A DNA stretch of 64,000 nt from Mesobacillus sp. AQ2 (GCF_030122805.1 NZ_CP126080.1:3415001-3479000), one strand, 5' to 3'. Positions 37,483-47,130 are shown, counted from the first letter of the stretch. Translations and numbers: made by a program. Notes: generated by a model from the sequence alone, not told the origin.

Positions 37483-38466
37483 TCACTTCCAAGTATTAAG
37501 CTGGGATTTAACATCTACCTGAAATTTTTTTCTTTGCTGGAACTGGTTTATCGTCATATCAATCAGAGGAGAAAGTCTGTTTGGTGATAAATGATTTCTT
37601 TCTCTGAACATCCTGTTCCATTCCCTCAGGATATCTGCCGGGTACAATAGGCCGTATAAAAACGATTCATAACCGAGCCATTTTTTAAAATGTCCGATTT
37701 TTTTCAGAGAGTCAAATTCCCAGTCCAGAAAGGGGAGGATTCGATTGGCATACTGGAGCATATCGTACGCTCTCGGGCCCAGGCTGATCAAATCATAATC
37801 AATTAAATACAGCTTTCCCTCTTTTGATCGAAGAAAATTATGATGGGCAACATCGCCATGAAGGATTGCTGGCGGTTCTTGTTCAAGCTCTTTTTTTGAA
37901 GCATCAAAATGTGTTAACGAAACATCGGCCCAATCCAGGAGCTCATCTGTGATGGCGTTGTTCACATAAAAATGGACAGCTTGCAAATTTTTGGTGAATT
38001 CGTTCTTTCGATGATCCCATTTTCTTGCCAAATCCGCTTTAGGAAGCATCCCTGCATAGGAAGGTGCCAGCAATGAAGTATGTTCATGGAATTTATCCAG
38101 GAGCGTGATTCCTTCTTTTCTGTCCGCCTGTTCCCCATAATCAAATCGATTTTCATGATGGTCAATATACTCAATACAGCCGTAAAATAAACCCTTGAAT
38201 TGAAGAGTTGTGTTCATCCTTAAAAATCTGTATGAGGAGTCAAAGCCGGTTTGCCTCAATGAGGAAGCAAATGCCTCATGGATCTTTAATTTTCGTAAAT
38301 CTTTATATCCTTTTAAAATGAGGCGGGTGTCCTCTGTTTCAACAAGATAGACATTGCCCCTCAACTGTTTCATGCCATGAATTTTGACATCCAGTTCGCT
38401 GTTGAAATAAGAGAAGAGACGATTGAAAAAATAATCGTCTCCCCCTCTCCTGATGTTAATATTCAT
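37483..38466 (-). CDS. CotS/YsxE-type kinase-like spore coat protein
   Basis: A 327-residue protein with an aminoglycoside-phosphotransferase-like fold. It has the catalytic-loop motif ILHGDVAHHNF (about residue 212) and the metal-binding LYLIDYDLISLG, and an N-lobe lysine in TRLILKGYKD. This resembles the CotS/YutH/YsxE group of spore coat-associated proteins; in B. subtilis ysxE follows spoVID, whose product partners SafA. Here the gene overlaps the safA end by 11 bases (ATG at 38466 after AAGAGAG), so it is probably coupled to SafA. Activity is not known. Confidence 0.78.
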   Translation of the reverse strand: MNINIRRGGDDYFFNRLFSYFNSELDVKIHGMKQLRGNVYLVETEDTRLILKGYKDLRKLKIHEAFASSLRQTGFDSSYRFLRMNTTLQFKGLFYGCIEYIDHHENRFDYGEQADRKEGITLLDKFHEHTSLLAPSYAGMLPKADLARKWDHRKNEFTKNLQAVHFYVNNAITDELLDWADVSLTHFDASKKELEQEPPAILHGDVAHHNFLRSKEGKLYLIDYDLISLGPRAYDMLQYANRILPFLDWEFDSLKKIGHFKKWLGYESFLYGLLYPADILREWNRMFRERNHLSPNRLSPLIDMTINQFQQRKKFQVDVKSQLNTWK

Positions 38467-40378
38467 TGCTCTCTTCGTCATTATATCTAGGCATTGGCAT
38501 TCCGTATCCTCCACCCATTGGACCTGCTTCATAAGGGTTCATAAATCCCTGTGGTCCCATGCCCATTGGGTTGCCAAGGTGAGGGTACATATGCATTCCT
38601 GGTGCACCTGGATAGCCGCCGTAAGGCATCATTTGGTATGGGTTCATTCCAGGACCCATCATACCATAATGGCTGCCCATTGTGCCGCCACACCCGCAAT
38701 CGCCTCCAGCAACAGCACCTGGAACTTGCTTAGGCATCATTGGAGGCTGCATCATTCCGCCGACTTGAGGTGCCATTTGATTATCCATCATTCCGCCTAC
38801 ATGCGGCATTTGATTATCCATCATTCCACCGACCTGCGGCATCATAGGCATTTGTCCCTGCATCATTCCGCCGACCTGCGGCATTTGGTTTTCCATCATT
38901 CCACCGACTTGTGGCATCATCGGCATTTGTCCCTGCATCATTCCGCCGACCTGCGGCATTTGGTTTTCCATCATTCCACCGACTTGTGGCATCATTGGCA
39001 TTTGTCCCTGCATCATCCCGCCGACCTGCGGCATCATCGGCATTTGACCCTGCATCATCCCGCCGACTTGCGGCATTTGGTTTTCCATCATTCCACCGAC
39101 CTGCGGCATCATCGGCATCTGACCCTGCATCATCCCGCCGACCTGCGGCATTTGGTTTTCCATCATTCCACCGACCTGCGGCATCATCGGCATCTGACCC
39201 TGCATCATCCCGCCGACTTGCGGCATCTGAGGCATCATTGGCATTTCAGATGATTCATCCTCCATCATGCCGCCTACTTGTGGCATTGGCTGATTATCCA
39301 TCATTCCGCCGACCTGCGGCATATATGGCATTTGTTGCGGCTGAGGGATGTAGCCTGGGCCAGGCATAACAGGTGAAATAGGCACCCCATAAAAAGTCGG
39401 TCCAGTCATCTGCGGTGGAGCATAATGTGGCATGTTTTCACCCATTACCGGGCTCTGCATATTTGCGAAAGATGAGGATTCCATGTCCTCTGCCGGCAAT
39501 GCCATGTTAGGCATCATATCTGGATACTGGGAAATTCCCTGCACCTGAGGGTATGGCATTTGTTGGGTTCCTGGATAACCATAAGCAGGACCTGACATTG
39601 AAGGTGCACCTGGATAACAATTATATGGGTATGGGATCATAGGCTGCTGGTAACCTCCTTGAACGAATGGCATCATTGATGGTGATTCATCCATGTAAGC
39701 ATTCTTTTCAATTTTTATATCTGGTTTAATTTCTGATTTTACATTTGGCTTTACCTCTGCTTTTGGAGGCAGGGGCTTAAGTTCCGATTTTACCTGTGGT
39801 TTGATTTGCTTAGCCTCTGGTTTAACTTCCGGGAAAATGTTAGTTGGTTTTGGCGGGAGCTGCGGCTCCGCTTTTGGCTGGGCTTTTGGCAGTGGCTTTG
39901 GCTGTGGTTTTGGCTGTGGTTTTGGCTGTGGCGGGAGCTGCATATTAGCCATATTCATCATATAGTAATTGTTAATATCAATTTCCGGCTTGATTTGTAC
40001 AGGCATTTTAGGTTTATATGGTTTAACTGGCTCTTCCTTTGGAGCAGGTTTAGGCATTTCCACCTTCGGCTGTTCCTTAACAGGAGCCTCTTTTGGTGCT
40101 TCTTTCTTTACTTCTGGAATTGGCATTGGTTTCTCTTTGGCAATCGGCATTTCCTTTTTGCCACCCATATTGATTTTTGCTTGAGGCGTTCCACCTGCGA
40201 TGGGAGCTTCTTTCTTTATTGTGCCTCCACCAGTTGGAACTTTTATTTTCATACCGGGCATAATCATATCAGGGTTGCTGAGCTGGGCGTTCATCTGTTT
40301 CAGCTCTTCAAAGTTCACGCCGTACTTTTTGGCGATCTTCCAAAGAGTATCCCCTTTCTGTACGATATGGATTTTCAC
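38456..40378 (-). CDS. safA: SafA, LysM-anchored spore coat morphogenetic protein with methionine-rich repeats
   Basis: A 640-residue protein. An N-terminal LysM domain (residues 1-46, HIVQKGDTLWKIAKKYGV) targets cortex peptidoglycan; a proline/lysine-rich linker follows (about 55-235); then a Met/Gly/Pro-rich half with 15 copies of (Q/H)VGGMM spaced by QGQMPMMP or ENQMP (about 38752-39336). SafA organises the inner coat with SpoVID under sigma-E control. AGGAGGGAAT precedes the start, which reads GTG at 40378. CATAGAAT at 40417-40410 could be a sigma-E -10 element, but the -35 is poor. Longer and more repetitive than B. subtilis SafA (387 residues as I recall). Confidence 0.92.
   Translation of the reverse strand: MKIHIVQKGDTLWKIAKKYGVNFEELKQMNAQLSNPDMIMPGMKIKVPTGGGTIKKEAPIAGGTPQAKINMGGKKEMPIAKEKPMPIPEVKKEAPKEAPVKEQPKVEMPKPAPKEEPVKPYKPKMPVQIKPEIDINNYYMMNMANMQLPPQPKPQPKPQPKPLPKAQPKAEPQLPPKPTNIFPEVKPEAKQIKPQVKSELKPLPPKAEVKPNVKSEIKPDIKIEKNAYMDESPSMMPFVQGGYQQPMIPYPYNCYPGAPSMSGPAYGYPGTQQMPYPQVQGISQYPDMMPNMALPAEDMESSSFANMQSPVMGENMPHYAPPQMTGPTFYGVPISPVMPGPGYIPQPQQMPYMPQVGGMMDNQPMPQVGGMMEDESSEMPMMPQMPQVGGMMQGQMPMMPQVGGMMENQMPQVGGMMQGQMPMMPQVGGMMENQMPQVGGMMQGQMPMMPQVGGMMQGQMPMMPQVGGMMENQMPQVGGMMQGQMPMMPQVGGMMENQMPQVGGMMQGQMPMMPQVGGMMDNQMPHVGGMMDNQMAPQVGGMMQPPMMPKQVPGAVAGGDCGCGGTMGSHYGMMGPGMNPYQMMPYGGYPGAPGMHMYPHLGNPMGMGPQGFMNPYEAGPMGGGYGMPMPRYNDEESNEY
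38752..39336 (-). repeat. In-frame coding repeats of safA
   Basis: Alternating 42-bp (QVGGMMQGQMPMMP) and 33-bp (QVGGMMENQMP) units, forming 75-bp doublets that are nearly identical in DNA. The high identity suggests recent expansion or gene conversion. The opposite strand shows long spurious open frames because of the repeats. Confidence 0.92.
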
Positions 40379-40516
40379 TCTGATTCCCTCCTATGGCATA
40401 AGTCCATATATTCTATGTTGGTGTGGGCAAATTGCTAACAATCTTCAAAAAAACTTATGCTTCTATGTAAATAAATATGTTTTTCGCCGTAAGATTAAGC
40501 TTTTCCCATAAAAAAA

Positions 40517-40540
40517 ATCCTTCCCGATATGGGAAGGACT
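40517..40540 (-). terminator. Terminator of nadA
   Basis: On the minus strand AGTCCTTCCC pairs with GGGAAGGATT (one mismatch) around ATATC, followed by TTTTTTTAT. Confidence 0.9.
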
Positions 40541-40544
40541 TCAA

Positions 40545-41651
40545 TTATGATTGCACAAGCATGCGATTCAGGGCAAGCTTTGCGTTGAATGCTGTTTCTT
40601 CATCGACTTTTATGAGGTTGATTTCCTGACCCTGGATAGCCGATTCCAGACTCCAGGCAAGGTGCTGGAGGTCAATCCTGTTCATCGTCAAGCACGGACA
40701 CATATGAGGATTCAATGAAATGATTTTTTTATCTGGATGCTGGGAAATCAGCCGGTTTACCAGATTCATTTCGGTACCAATCGCCCACGATGAGCCTGCA
40801 AGCGACGCTTCAATTGCCTCAATAATATAATTCGTTGATCCTGCCATGTCTGACAATGCCACTACCTCATGACGGCATTCTGGATGGACAATGACTTTCA
40901 TATCAGGATATGTTGCCCGAACATCCGCGATATTTTCCACCGTGAAATTTTCATGTACCGAACAATGTCCTTTCCAAAGAATCACTTTTACCTTTTCAAG
41001 AGGGCCATCATACTCAAGAATATTTTCAATCGGATTGTAAACGGCCATTTCATCAAGCCCAATTCCAATGTTAAAAGCCGTATTCCGGCCCAAGTGCTGA
41101 TCTGGAAGGAAAAGCAGACGCTCTTTTTTTGAAAAAGCCCAGCGAACCATCTTCTCGGCGTTTGAGGATGTAACGGTAGCTCCGCCATTAGCGCCGACAA
41201 ATGATTTAATTGCTGCAGTAGAATTGACATAGGTCAATGGCAAAATCGTATCTCCAAACAGCACCTGCAGGTAATCCCAGGCGCGTTCTGTCTGGTAAAT
41301 ATCAGCCATATCTGCCATTGAACATCCGGCTCTCATATCCGGCAGGTAGACCTTCTGATTTTCAGTTGTTAAAATGTCAGCCGTCTCGGCCATGAAATGA
41401 ACTCCGCAAAAAACAATATGCTCCGCTTCCCTGTTATCGGCAGACAGCTGGGCAAGTTTCAGTGAATCGCCTGTCGCATCGGCAAATTTGATGACTTCAT
41501 CTTTTTGATAATGATGACCAGGTATGAACAGCTTTTTGCCCATTTTGCCCTTAATGTCCTTAATCATGCCCTCAAGCTCCTGAACCGACATGTTCCGGTA
41601 TTTCTCAGGGAGCATTTTTGATTTAGCTTCGAGCGCCTCCAATATATTCAT
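40545..41651 (-). CDS. nadA: Quinolinate synthase
   Basis: A 368-residue [4Fe-4S] enzyme that condenses iminoaspartate with dihydroxyacetone phosphate to give quinolinate. Conserved cysteines lie in [18 protein letters not shown] and [12 protein letters not shown]; the last supplies the CxxC pair seen in the Bacillus type. [19 protein letters not shown] is the N-terminal substrate motif. The ATG at 41651 lies 9 bases after GGGG and gives the B. subtilis length. It overlaps the end of nadC. Confidence 0.96.
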   Translation of the reverse strand: MNILEALEAKSKMLPEKYRNMSVQELEGMIKDIKGKMGKKLFIPGHHYQKDEVIKFADATGDSLKLAQLSADNREAEHIVFCGVHFMAETADILTTENQKVYLPDMRAGCSMADMADIYQTERAWDYLQVLFGDTILPLTYVNSTAAIKSFVGANGGATVTSSNAEKMVRWAFSKKERLLFLPDQHLGRNTAFNIGIGLDEMAVYNPIENILEYDGPLEKVKVILWKGHCSVHENFTVENIADVRATYPDMKVIVHPECRHEVVALSDMAGSTNYIIEAIEASLAGSSWAIGTEMNLVNRLISQHPDKKIISLNPHMCPCLTMNRIDLQHLAWSLESAIQGQEINLIKVDEETAFNAKLALNRMLVQS

Positions 41652-42504
41652 ATTGTACATCCCCTTTCGTTTCGGCCATGACCTTTGCGCTAATATCCAA
41701 TGATTTTACAGAGTGCGTGAGGAATCCCAGTGATATATAATCAACTCCGCAACTCCTGTAGCTATGCAGTCTATCGAGCGTGATGCCGCCGGAGGCCTCG
41801 GTTGCTATTCCTTCCGGTACATAGCCAATCCATTCTTCAATTTGTTCCGGCGTGCGGTTATCGAACATGATGCAATCTGCTTTCGCTTCAATCGCTTCAA
41901 GCAGCTGCTCCTTTGTTTCGATTTCCACCTCTACTTTCACCATATGTCCAAGGTTTGACCTGACTGCTTCCACTGCCTTGCTGATCGAGCCCGCAAAAGA
42001 GATATGGTTGTCCTTGATCATAACCGCGTCATACAAGCCGTAACGATGATTGAACCCGCCACCGCATCGAACTGCATATTTTTCAAGCATCCGCAGGCCG
42101 GGGGTTGTTTTTCGTGTATCACAAATCCTTGTCTTCGTGCTGTCCAATGCTTTTACAGCTTCGTTTGTTTTTGTGGCTATTCCGCTCATTCGCTGCACGA
42201 GGTTCAAAACGACTCTTTCCGCTTTTAATAGTGCGGAAACCTTGCCGGTAATCAACGCCAGTTCCTGACCTTTGCCAACCTTTTCGCCATCCTTTACCTT
42301 CATGGTAACCTGGCTGTTCTCATCCATCAGCCTGAAACCAAGATCGATAATCTGCTCTCCGCAGAAAACCCCTTCATCCTTCGCAATGAACACCAGGATT
42401 CCCTTACTTTCATTTCCGAAAATCAATTCACTGGTGACGTCACGCTCGCCGATATCTTCAATGAAAAATTGTTCAAGTAGCAAGCGCAGTTTGATTGAAT
42501 TCAT
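41623..42504 (-). CDS. nadC: Nicotinate-nucleotide pyrophosphorylase (quinolinate phosphoribosyltransferase)
   Basis: A 293-residue enzyme turning quinolinate and PRPP into nicotinate mononucleotide. Visible motifs: [38 protein letters not shown] (RKTTPG carries PRPP contacts), and [33 protein letters not shown] choose the ATG at 42504, with AGGA 9 bases before it; another ATG at 42513 sits on the ribosome site. It overlaps both nadB and nadA, so the three are co-translated. Confidence 0.95.
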   Translation of the reverse strand: MNSIKLRLLLEQFFIEDIGERDVTSELIFGNESKGILVFIAKDEGVFCGEQIIDLGFRLMDENSQVTMKVKDGEKVGKGQELALITGKVSALLKAERVVLNLVQRMSGIATKTNEAVKALDSTKTRICDTRKTTPGLRMLEKYAVRCGGGFNHRYGLYDAVMIKDNHISFAGSISKAVEAVRSNLGHMVKVEVEIETKEQLLEAIEAKADCIMFDNRTPEQIEEWIGYVPEGIATEASGGITLDRLHSYRSCGVDYISLGFLTHSVKSLDISAKVMAETKGDVQYEYIGGARS

Positions 42505-44056
42505 GCTTACCATCCTTTCGGTTTTTTTGCTGATGGATGATTTGTTTTTTCATCCAATTGGCATTATCTTCATATGGAAAATCTTCACGATAATGACCGC
42601 CCCTGCTCTCTGTCCGCTCCAATGCAGACTGGGTGACCAAGGTGGCGGTAATATACATAAACAGGCTGGTTAATTGTGCTGGCGATAAGTGGTCCAGGTC
42701 AGCGTCCAGCCACTTATCGTGATTAAATTGAGCAAGCCATTCAGCCTGAAGGGTGAGCTGTTCCTTAGTCCTTACAATCCCGGCTCTGTCCATCATGGTT
42801 TGTTTTAGCATGTCAGGAACCGGCAGTTTACCAGCGAAAAAGGTTTTTACATGAACAGGCAGATTGTTGCCAGTCTCCTTGTCAGCCCGTTGGCTGTTGA
42901 TCCAATCAGCGAGATTGCCGCCGACAAACATTCCTTCCAATAGAGAATTGCTTGCCAGTCTATTCGCCCCGTGGATGCCGGTACACGCTGCCTCACCGAT
43001 TGCATACAATCCTGGGATGCTTGTTCGTCCCTGCAAATCTGTCTTAATTCCTCCCATGATAAAATGACTGCCGGGAACGACAGGAATCAGACCTTTTTCC
43101 ATGTCTATCCCATGCTGAGTGCATAGCTTGCTGATCGTGGGAAACCTCGAGCTGAAATCCTCAATGTAGGATATATCCAAATAAATTTGAATTCCTCTTC
43201 GAGAATAATCATAGATTGTTTGCGAAACAATATGCCTCGGTGCCAGGTCCTTTAAAGGATGAATGCCTGCCATGATTTGTTTGCCATCTTCAGTGACCAG
43301 CAGCGCACCTTCGCCCCTGACTGCTTCCGAAATAAGCCCCCTCGTCTTTCCATCCACATATAACAGTGTCGGGTGGAACTGGACAAACTCCATATCCGCC
43401 AATTCAACCCCTGCTCTATAGGCAAGGGCAATTCCATCACCGCTTGCCGTTTCTGCATTGGAAGTAAAAGAGAAAATCTGGCCACAACCGCCCGTTGCCA
43501 GCACCACATGTGGAGCAAGGTAAATCTCATTTGATCCATCTGGCAGCTTCGCCTTCACCCCGATACATCTTGATTTTTCCTGATTTAAAATAAGGTCATA
43601 AACAAAAGTCGATTGTTCAACGGTTATATTGGAGGCCAGATCAGAAATCAGAAACTCGACCATATGCCTGCCTGTCTCGTCACCCCCGCTGTGGACAATC
43701 CTCTTTTCACTGTGTGCTCCTTCCATTCCCAAAAGCAGATTACCATTTTCATCTTCATCAAAACGGCAACCTGACTGCCATAAACCATTGATCAGCTCAG
43801 GAGCCTTTTTCGTCATTTCCAATACAGCTTTGGCATTATTGTGGTGCGCTCCCGCTTCCATTGTGTCGAGATAATGTAAGTAAGGATCGTCCCCCGGAGC
43901 AACGGCTGCGGCCACCCCGCCTTGTGCAAGATAGGAATTTCCTTTTGTCAGATTTTCTTTTGTGAGAATCATCACATTTAAATCCTTCGTTAACTTATTG
44001 GCCAATTGCAGTGCGGCAATGCCGCTGCCAATAATAATCACATCATATTGTTTCAT
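42473..44056 (-). CDS. nadB: L-aspartate oxidase
   Basis: A 527-residue FAD enzyme oxidising aspartate to iminoaspartate, the first step of NAD synthesis. The dinucleotide motif IIGSGIAAL is at about 8-16, followed by SYLAQGGVAAAV, the succinate dehydrogenase-type active-site region (HTHxx class) and GANRLASNSLLEGMFVGG near residue 365. It begins the nadB-nadC-nadA operon, divergent from nifS-nadR, with AGGAGG before the ATG. Confidence 0.95.
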   Translation of the reverse strand: MKQYDVIIIGSGIAALQLANKLTKDLNVMILTKENLTKGNSYLAQGGVAAAVAPGDDPYLHYLDTMEAGAHHNNAKAVLEMTKKAPELINGLWQSGCRFDEDENGNLLLGMEGAHSEKRIVHSGGDETGRHMVEFLISDLASNITVEQSTFVYDLILNQEKSRCIGVKAKLPDGSNEIYLAPHVVLATGGCGQIFSFTSNAETASGDGIALAYRAGVELADMEFVQFHPTLLYVDGKTRGLISEAVRGEGALLVTEDGKQIMAGIHPLKDLAPRHIVSQTIYDYSRRGIQIYLDISYIEDFSSRFPTISKLCTQHGIDMEKGLIPVVPGSHFIMGGIKTDLQGRTSIPGLYAIGEAACTGIHGANRLASNSLLEGMFVGGNLADWINSQRADKETGNNLPVHVKTFFAGKLPVPDMLKQTMMDRAGIVRTKEQLTLQAEWLAQFNHDKWLDADLDHLSPAQLTSLFMYITATLVTQSALERTESRGGHYREDFPYEDNANWMKKQIIHQQKNRKDGKHEFNQTALAT

Positions 44057-44077
44057 AGATTGATAGCCTCCTGGATT

Positions 44078-44125
44078 AACAGGTGTCTTGACATCTATAT
44101 TTACACAGTTTTACACTATTGACAA
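44078..44125. promoter_or_regulatory. Divergent nadB / nifS promoters with a probable NadR (NiaR) operator
   Basis: Minus strand: TTGTCA (44125-44120), 17 bases, AAATAT (44102-44097). Plus strand: TTGACA (44089-44094), 17 bases, TACACT (44112-44117). The overlap contains TGTCTTGACA (44084-44093), an inverted repeat TGTC-TT-GACA, within AACAGGTGTCTTGACATCTAT. It overlaps the nadB -10 and the nifS -35, where a repressor would block both. NadR/NiaR, encoded at 45.7 kb, is the nicotinate-dependent repressor of these operons in Bacillus. Confidence 0.65.
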
Positions 44126-44175
44126 GAACTTTTATTCTTTGAAACTAATACAGGAAAGCAAAAGGGGCAAAGCAG

Positions 44176-44440
44176 TTCACGTGTTGTCAGCTTGTGACCG
44201 TATAGCTGAGGATACCGCTTTTTCGGGCACATGTTCCAGCTTCTTGTGACCGTAATGCCGAGGATTTTTCTTTTTCGGGCACATGTTCCAGCTTCTTGTG
44301 ACCATAATGCCGGGGATTTCTCTTTTTCGGGCACATGTTCCGGCTTCTTGTTACCGAAATGCCGGGGATTTTTCCTTTTCGGGCACATGTTCCGGCTTTT
44401 TGTGACCGAAATGCCGGGGATTTTTTTTTGGGGGCACATG
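44176..44440. repeat. 52-bp tandem array B (five full copies plus a partial one)
   Basis: GGGCACATGTT recurs at 44225, 44277, 44329, 44381 and 44432, every 52 bases (last step 51). Each unit also has TTGTGACCGTAATGCCGGGG and a T-rich CTTTTTC block. A worn partial copy starts near 44176. The array fills the region between the nifS promoter and nifS, so it would form most of a roughly 370-base leader. Confidence 0.9.
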
Positions 44441-44502
44441 TTTCACTTTCCTGGAAACAGACCCTGGGAATGATCATTAAAACAAATCGGAGGAGCGAAC
44501 CT

Positions 44503-45642
44503 ATGAAATATTTCGATTATGCTGCTACATGCCCGCTTGACCGGGATGCTGCAGATATTTTTATCAAAGCATCGGCAGAGTACTTTGGAAACAGCCAGAG
44601 TCTTCACGAAGCGGGCTCTGCAGCGGCTAATCTCCTTGAGAGCTGCAGACAGGAATTTGCCAGGTTGCTTGATGTCGAAGAAGCAGGGATATATTTTACA
44701 AGCGGAGGGTCTGAAGGGAATTTTCTTGGGATTATGGCGCTTCTCTCTGCAAAAAGAAAAAACGGCCGCCACATTATTACCGGTGCTGCTGAACATTCCT
44801 CAGTTTATAATTTGATGAAAAAGCTGGAGGGAGAAGGCTGGGAAATCACATTCCTGCCATTGGACGAGGACGGAAGAATTAAGATTGACACCTTTATCAA
44901 AGCTGTTCGGCCTGAAACAGTGCTCGTTTCCATTCAGCATGGCAACCCGGAAATCGGAACCCTCCAGCCGGTCAAAAACATCGCTGAATACTGCAGGACC
45001 AATGGAATCCTGATCCACACAGATTGCGTGCAAACCTTTGGAAAGATACCAATGGACTCTCTTGCACGTTCCGTGGATGCCCTGTCTATTTCGGGCCACA
45101 AGTTTTACGGACCAAAAGGAACTGGAGTCGCCTATGTCAATCCGAAGCTTGCCTGGAAGCCATATATTGATGGGACCGTGCATGAAAAAGGCTTCAGGCC
45201 CGGCACTGTCAATGTCCCGGGAATAGCCGCCATGACCGTTGCTGCCCAAAAAGCGCAGTCACTGATCAAAACGGAGAATGATCGACTTAAAGAGTTAAGG
45301 ACTATTCTTGTTGATCTTCTTGCAGGATCAAAAAACCCATATAAGATTTTTGGCATAGAAGGGGACGCTCAGCTCCCAGGAATCGTGGGAATGGCTATAA
45401 AAGGCGTGGAGGGGCAATTTGTCCTGCTGGAATGTGACCGTAGGGGATTCGCGATTTCAACCGGGACAGCCTGTCACACAGGACTATTAAGCCCTGCCAG
45501 AACCATGACGGCAATGGGCATCAATGGCAAAGAAGCAAAGGAATTTTTCAGGATTTCATTCGGGCGGACTACTGCAGCCGATGATGTGGTCGAACTTGGG
45601 AAACTCCTGGCGGTCATCTCTGGAAAGGTCGCAGCCGTTTAA
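44503..45642 (+). CDS. nifS: Cysteine desulfurase NifS (NAD-pathway type)
   Basis: A 379-residue PLP cysteine desulfurase. Lys200 in SISGHKFYGPKG binds PLP and Cys324 in STGTACHTG carries the persulfide. In B. subtilis the enzyme encoded next to nadB is needed to build the iron-sulfur cluster of NadA, which the context here supports. The ATG at 44503 follows GGAGGAG by 7 bases; the frame runs open upstream into the repeat array but that part is not plausible protein. It differs clearly from the iscS at 7-8 kb. Confidence 0.94.
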   Translation: MKYFDYAATCPLDRDAADIFIKASAEYFGNSQSLHEAGSAAANLLESCRQEFARLLDVEEAGIYFTSGGSEGNFLGIMALLSAKRKNGRHIITGAAEHSSVYNLMKKLEGEGWEITFLPLDEDGRIKIDTFIKAVRPETVLVSIQHGNPEIGTLQPVKNIAEYCRTNGILIHTDCVQTFGKIPMDSLARSVDALSISGHKFYGPKGTGVAYVNPKLAWKPYIDGTVHEKGFRPGTVNVPGIAAMTVAAQKAQSLIKTENDRLKELRTILVDLLAGSKNPYKIFGIEGDAQLPGIVGMAIKGVEGQFVLLECDRRGFAISTGTACHTGLLSPARTMTAMGINGKEAKEFFRISFGRTTAADDVVELGKLLAVISGKVAAV

Positions 45643-45699
45643 CTTCAGGCTGATTTATGGTAAAATTCACGAATGAAGAAGTCGAAGGAGAGATCGGTT

Positions 45700-46242
45700 A
45701 TGAAGGAACCTACGAAAATCCTTGGGGATGAACGCCGGGAATTCATCCTGAAGCGCCTGCAGGAAAGCCGTGAGCCGATTACCGGCGGCGAGCTGGCAGC
45801 CATTACGAACGTAAGCAGACAAGTCATTGTCGGTGATATCACCCTGCTAAAAGCAAAAAATGAACCTATCATCGCTACAAGCCAGGGTTATTTATACATG
45901 CACGCCTCCCGGCCAACAGAGGCGGAACGGATCATTGCCTGCTCACACGGCCCTGAAAGGACTGAAGAAGAACTTTTGCTCCTTGTCGATCATGGTGTAA
46001 CGGTAAAAGACGTGAAAATCGAGCATCCTGTGTATGGCGACCTGACCGCTTCCATCATGGTCTCGAACCGTTACGAAGTGAAGCAGTTCATGGAAAAAAT
46101 AAAATCCACCAATGCTTCCTATTTATCAGAATTGACCGACGGCATCCACTTGCACAGCATTTCAGCCCCGACGGAAAAAGCACTGGATGAAGCGGAAGAA
46201 ACGCTTAGAAAAGCAAATTTCCTTATTGATTTAGAACAGTAG
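45700..46242 (+). CDS. nadR: NAD biosynthesis repressor NadR (NiaR/YrxA)
   Basis: A 180-residue repressor with an N-terminal HTH_11 winged helix (RREFILKRLQESREPITGGE and VSRQVIVGDITLLK) and a C-terminal 3H domain whose conserved histidines include CSHGPER and IEHPVYGDL; these bind metal and nicotinic acid. It should repress nadBCA and its own nifS-nadR operon when nicotinate is available. The ATG at 45700 has GGAGAG before it and gives the B. subtilis length; the frame is open for 27 bases upstream. Confidence 0.94.
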   Translation: MKEPTKILGDERREFILKRLQESREPITGGELAAITNVSRQVIVGDITLLKAKNEPIIATSQGYLYMHASRPTEAERIIACSHGPERTEEELLLLVDHGVTVKDVKIEHPVYGDLTASIMVSNRYEVKQFMEKIKSTNASYLSELTDGIHLHSISAPTEKALDEAEETLRKANFLIDLEQ

Positions 46243-46248
46243 AAATGC

Positions 46249-46279
46249 AAAAGATCCATCAGTGGCTGATGGATCTTTT
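46249..46279. terminator. Bidirectional terminator between nadR and pheA
   Basis: AAAGATCCATCAG pairs with CTGATGGATCTTT around TGG, with A- and T-runs on both sides. Confidence 0.92.
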
Positions 46280-47130
46280 TATATTTTATGGCTGGAATAG
46301 CTTCCGAGCATTTTAACGGTGCAGCCCAGTGCCTCCAGTTCGGCTATGGCCCCTGGAATCAAGACGTCATCCATTTTAAAATTGATATCAATAATGAAAA
46401 AATATTTTCCGAGACCGGTTTTCATCGGGCGGGATTCAATTTTGGAAAGATTGAGCTTCCTCCATGAAAATGCCGACAGGACCTGATGCAATGCTCCTGC
46501 CTGATCTGAAGGCAGGGTGATCATCAAGCTGGTCTTGAAATCTTCGCCCTTGTCGAGTTGAAGCTTGTTTTCCGGCTTTGTGAGAACTGCGAAGACAGTA
46601 TGGTTATAACTATAATCATGGATATTTTGCTGAGCCATGGCCAGTCCTTCATATTCTTGTGCAGCAAGACTGTTTGCGATCGCCGCGATATTCCGTTCCG
46701 GATGATCTTTGACAAATTTGGCCGCTGCGGCTGTTGAAGCCATATGTTCGTGCGGTACTTTTTTAAATTCTTTATGTAAAAACTTATGGCACTGTGCAAG
46801 TGCGTGCGGATGGCTGCAAATTAGCTCCGCATTTCTCCAGTTTTCCAAATTGTCCTGGTGTACCAGCAAATGCTGCCTGATTGGCACCACCGCTTCACCA
46901 ACAATCTGGAGATCTGTTTCATGGACAAGGTAATCGACTGTTAAGTTAACAGAACCTTCGATTGAATTTTCCAATGGGACAATCGCTGCGTCAATCTCCC
47001 CTTCTGTGGCCGCATCCATGCATTCTGGTATGCTGACGAACGGAATCCGCTCCGCTTCATGAAACAACTGCCTGGCTGCGTAATCTGTAAACGTCGCTTC
47101 TGGTCCAAGATATCCTACTTTCAAATCCAT
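46279..47130 (-). CDS. pheA: Prephenate dehydratase
   Basis: A 283-residue monofunctional enzyme converting prephenate to phenylpyruvate. The catalytic domain has VGYLGPEATFTDYAARQLF, VPLENSIEGSVNLTVDYLV and the TAAAKFVKDH region; a C-terminal ACT domain with ESRPMKTGLGKYFF provides phenylalanine feedback. It lies 20 bases after thrR in one operon. No T-box or leader is seen before it. Confidence 0.96.
   Translation of the reverse strand: MDLKVGYLGPEATFTDYAARQLFHEAERIPFVSIPECMDAATEGEIDAAIVPLENSIEGSVNLTVDYLVHETDLQIVGEAVVPIRQHLLVHQDNLENWRNAELICSHPHALAQCHKFLHKEFKKVPHEHMASTAAAAKFVKDHPERNIAAIANSLAAQEYEGLAMAQQNIHDYSYNHTVFAVLTKPENKLQLDKGEDFKTSLMITLPSDQAGALHQVLSAFSWRKLNLSKIESRPMKTGLGKYFFIIDINFKMDDVLIPGAIAELEALGCTVKMLGSYSSHKI

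Noticed and set aside
38453..39369. Plus-strand frames of 266 and 152 codons, rich in His-Ser-Asp-Leu or Ala-Ser-Ser repeats
   Set aside because: They are the antisense of the safA coding repeats; the minus-strand SafA with LysM domain is clearly the real gene.
44116..44477. Two overlapping minus-strand frames of 96 and 107 codons with repeated Cys-Pro-Lys motifs
   Set aside because: They lie wholly in 52-bp array B. As 52 is not a multiple of 3, each copy is read in a new frame, and there is no ribosome site or family match.
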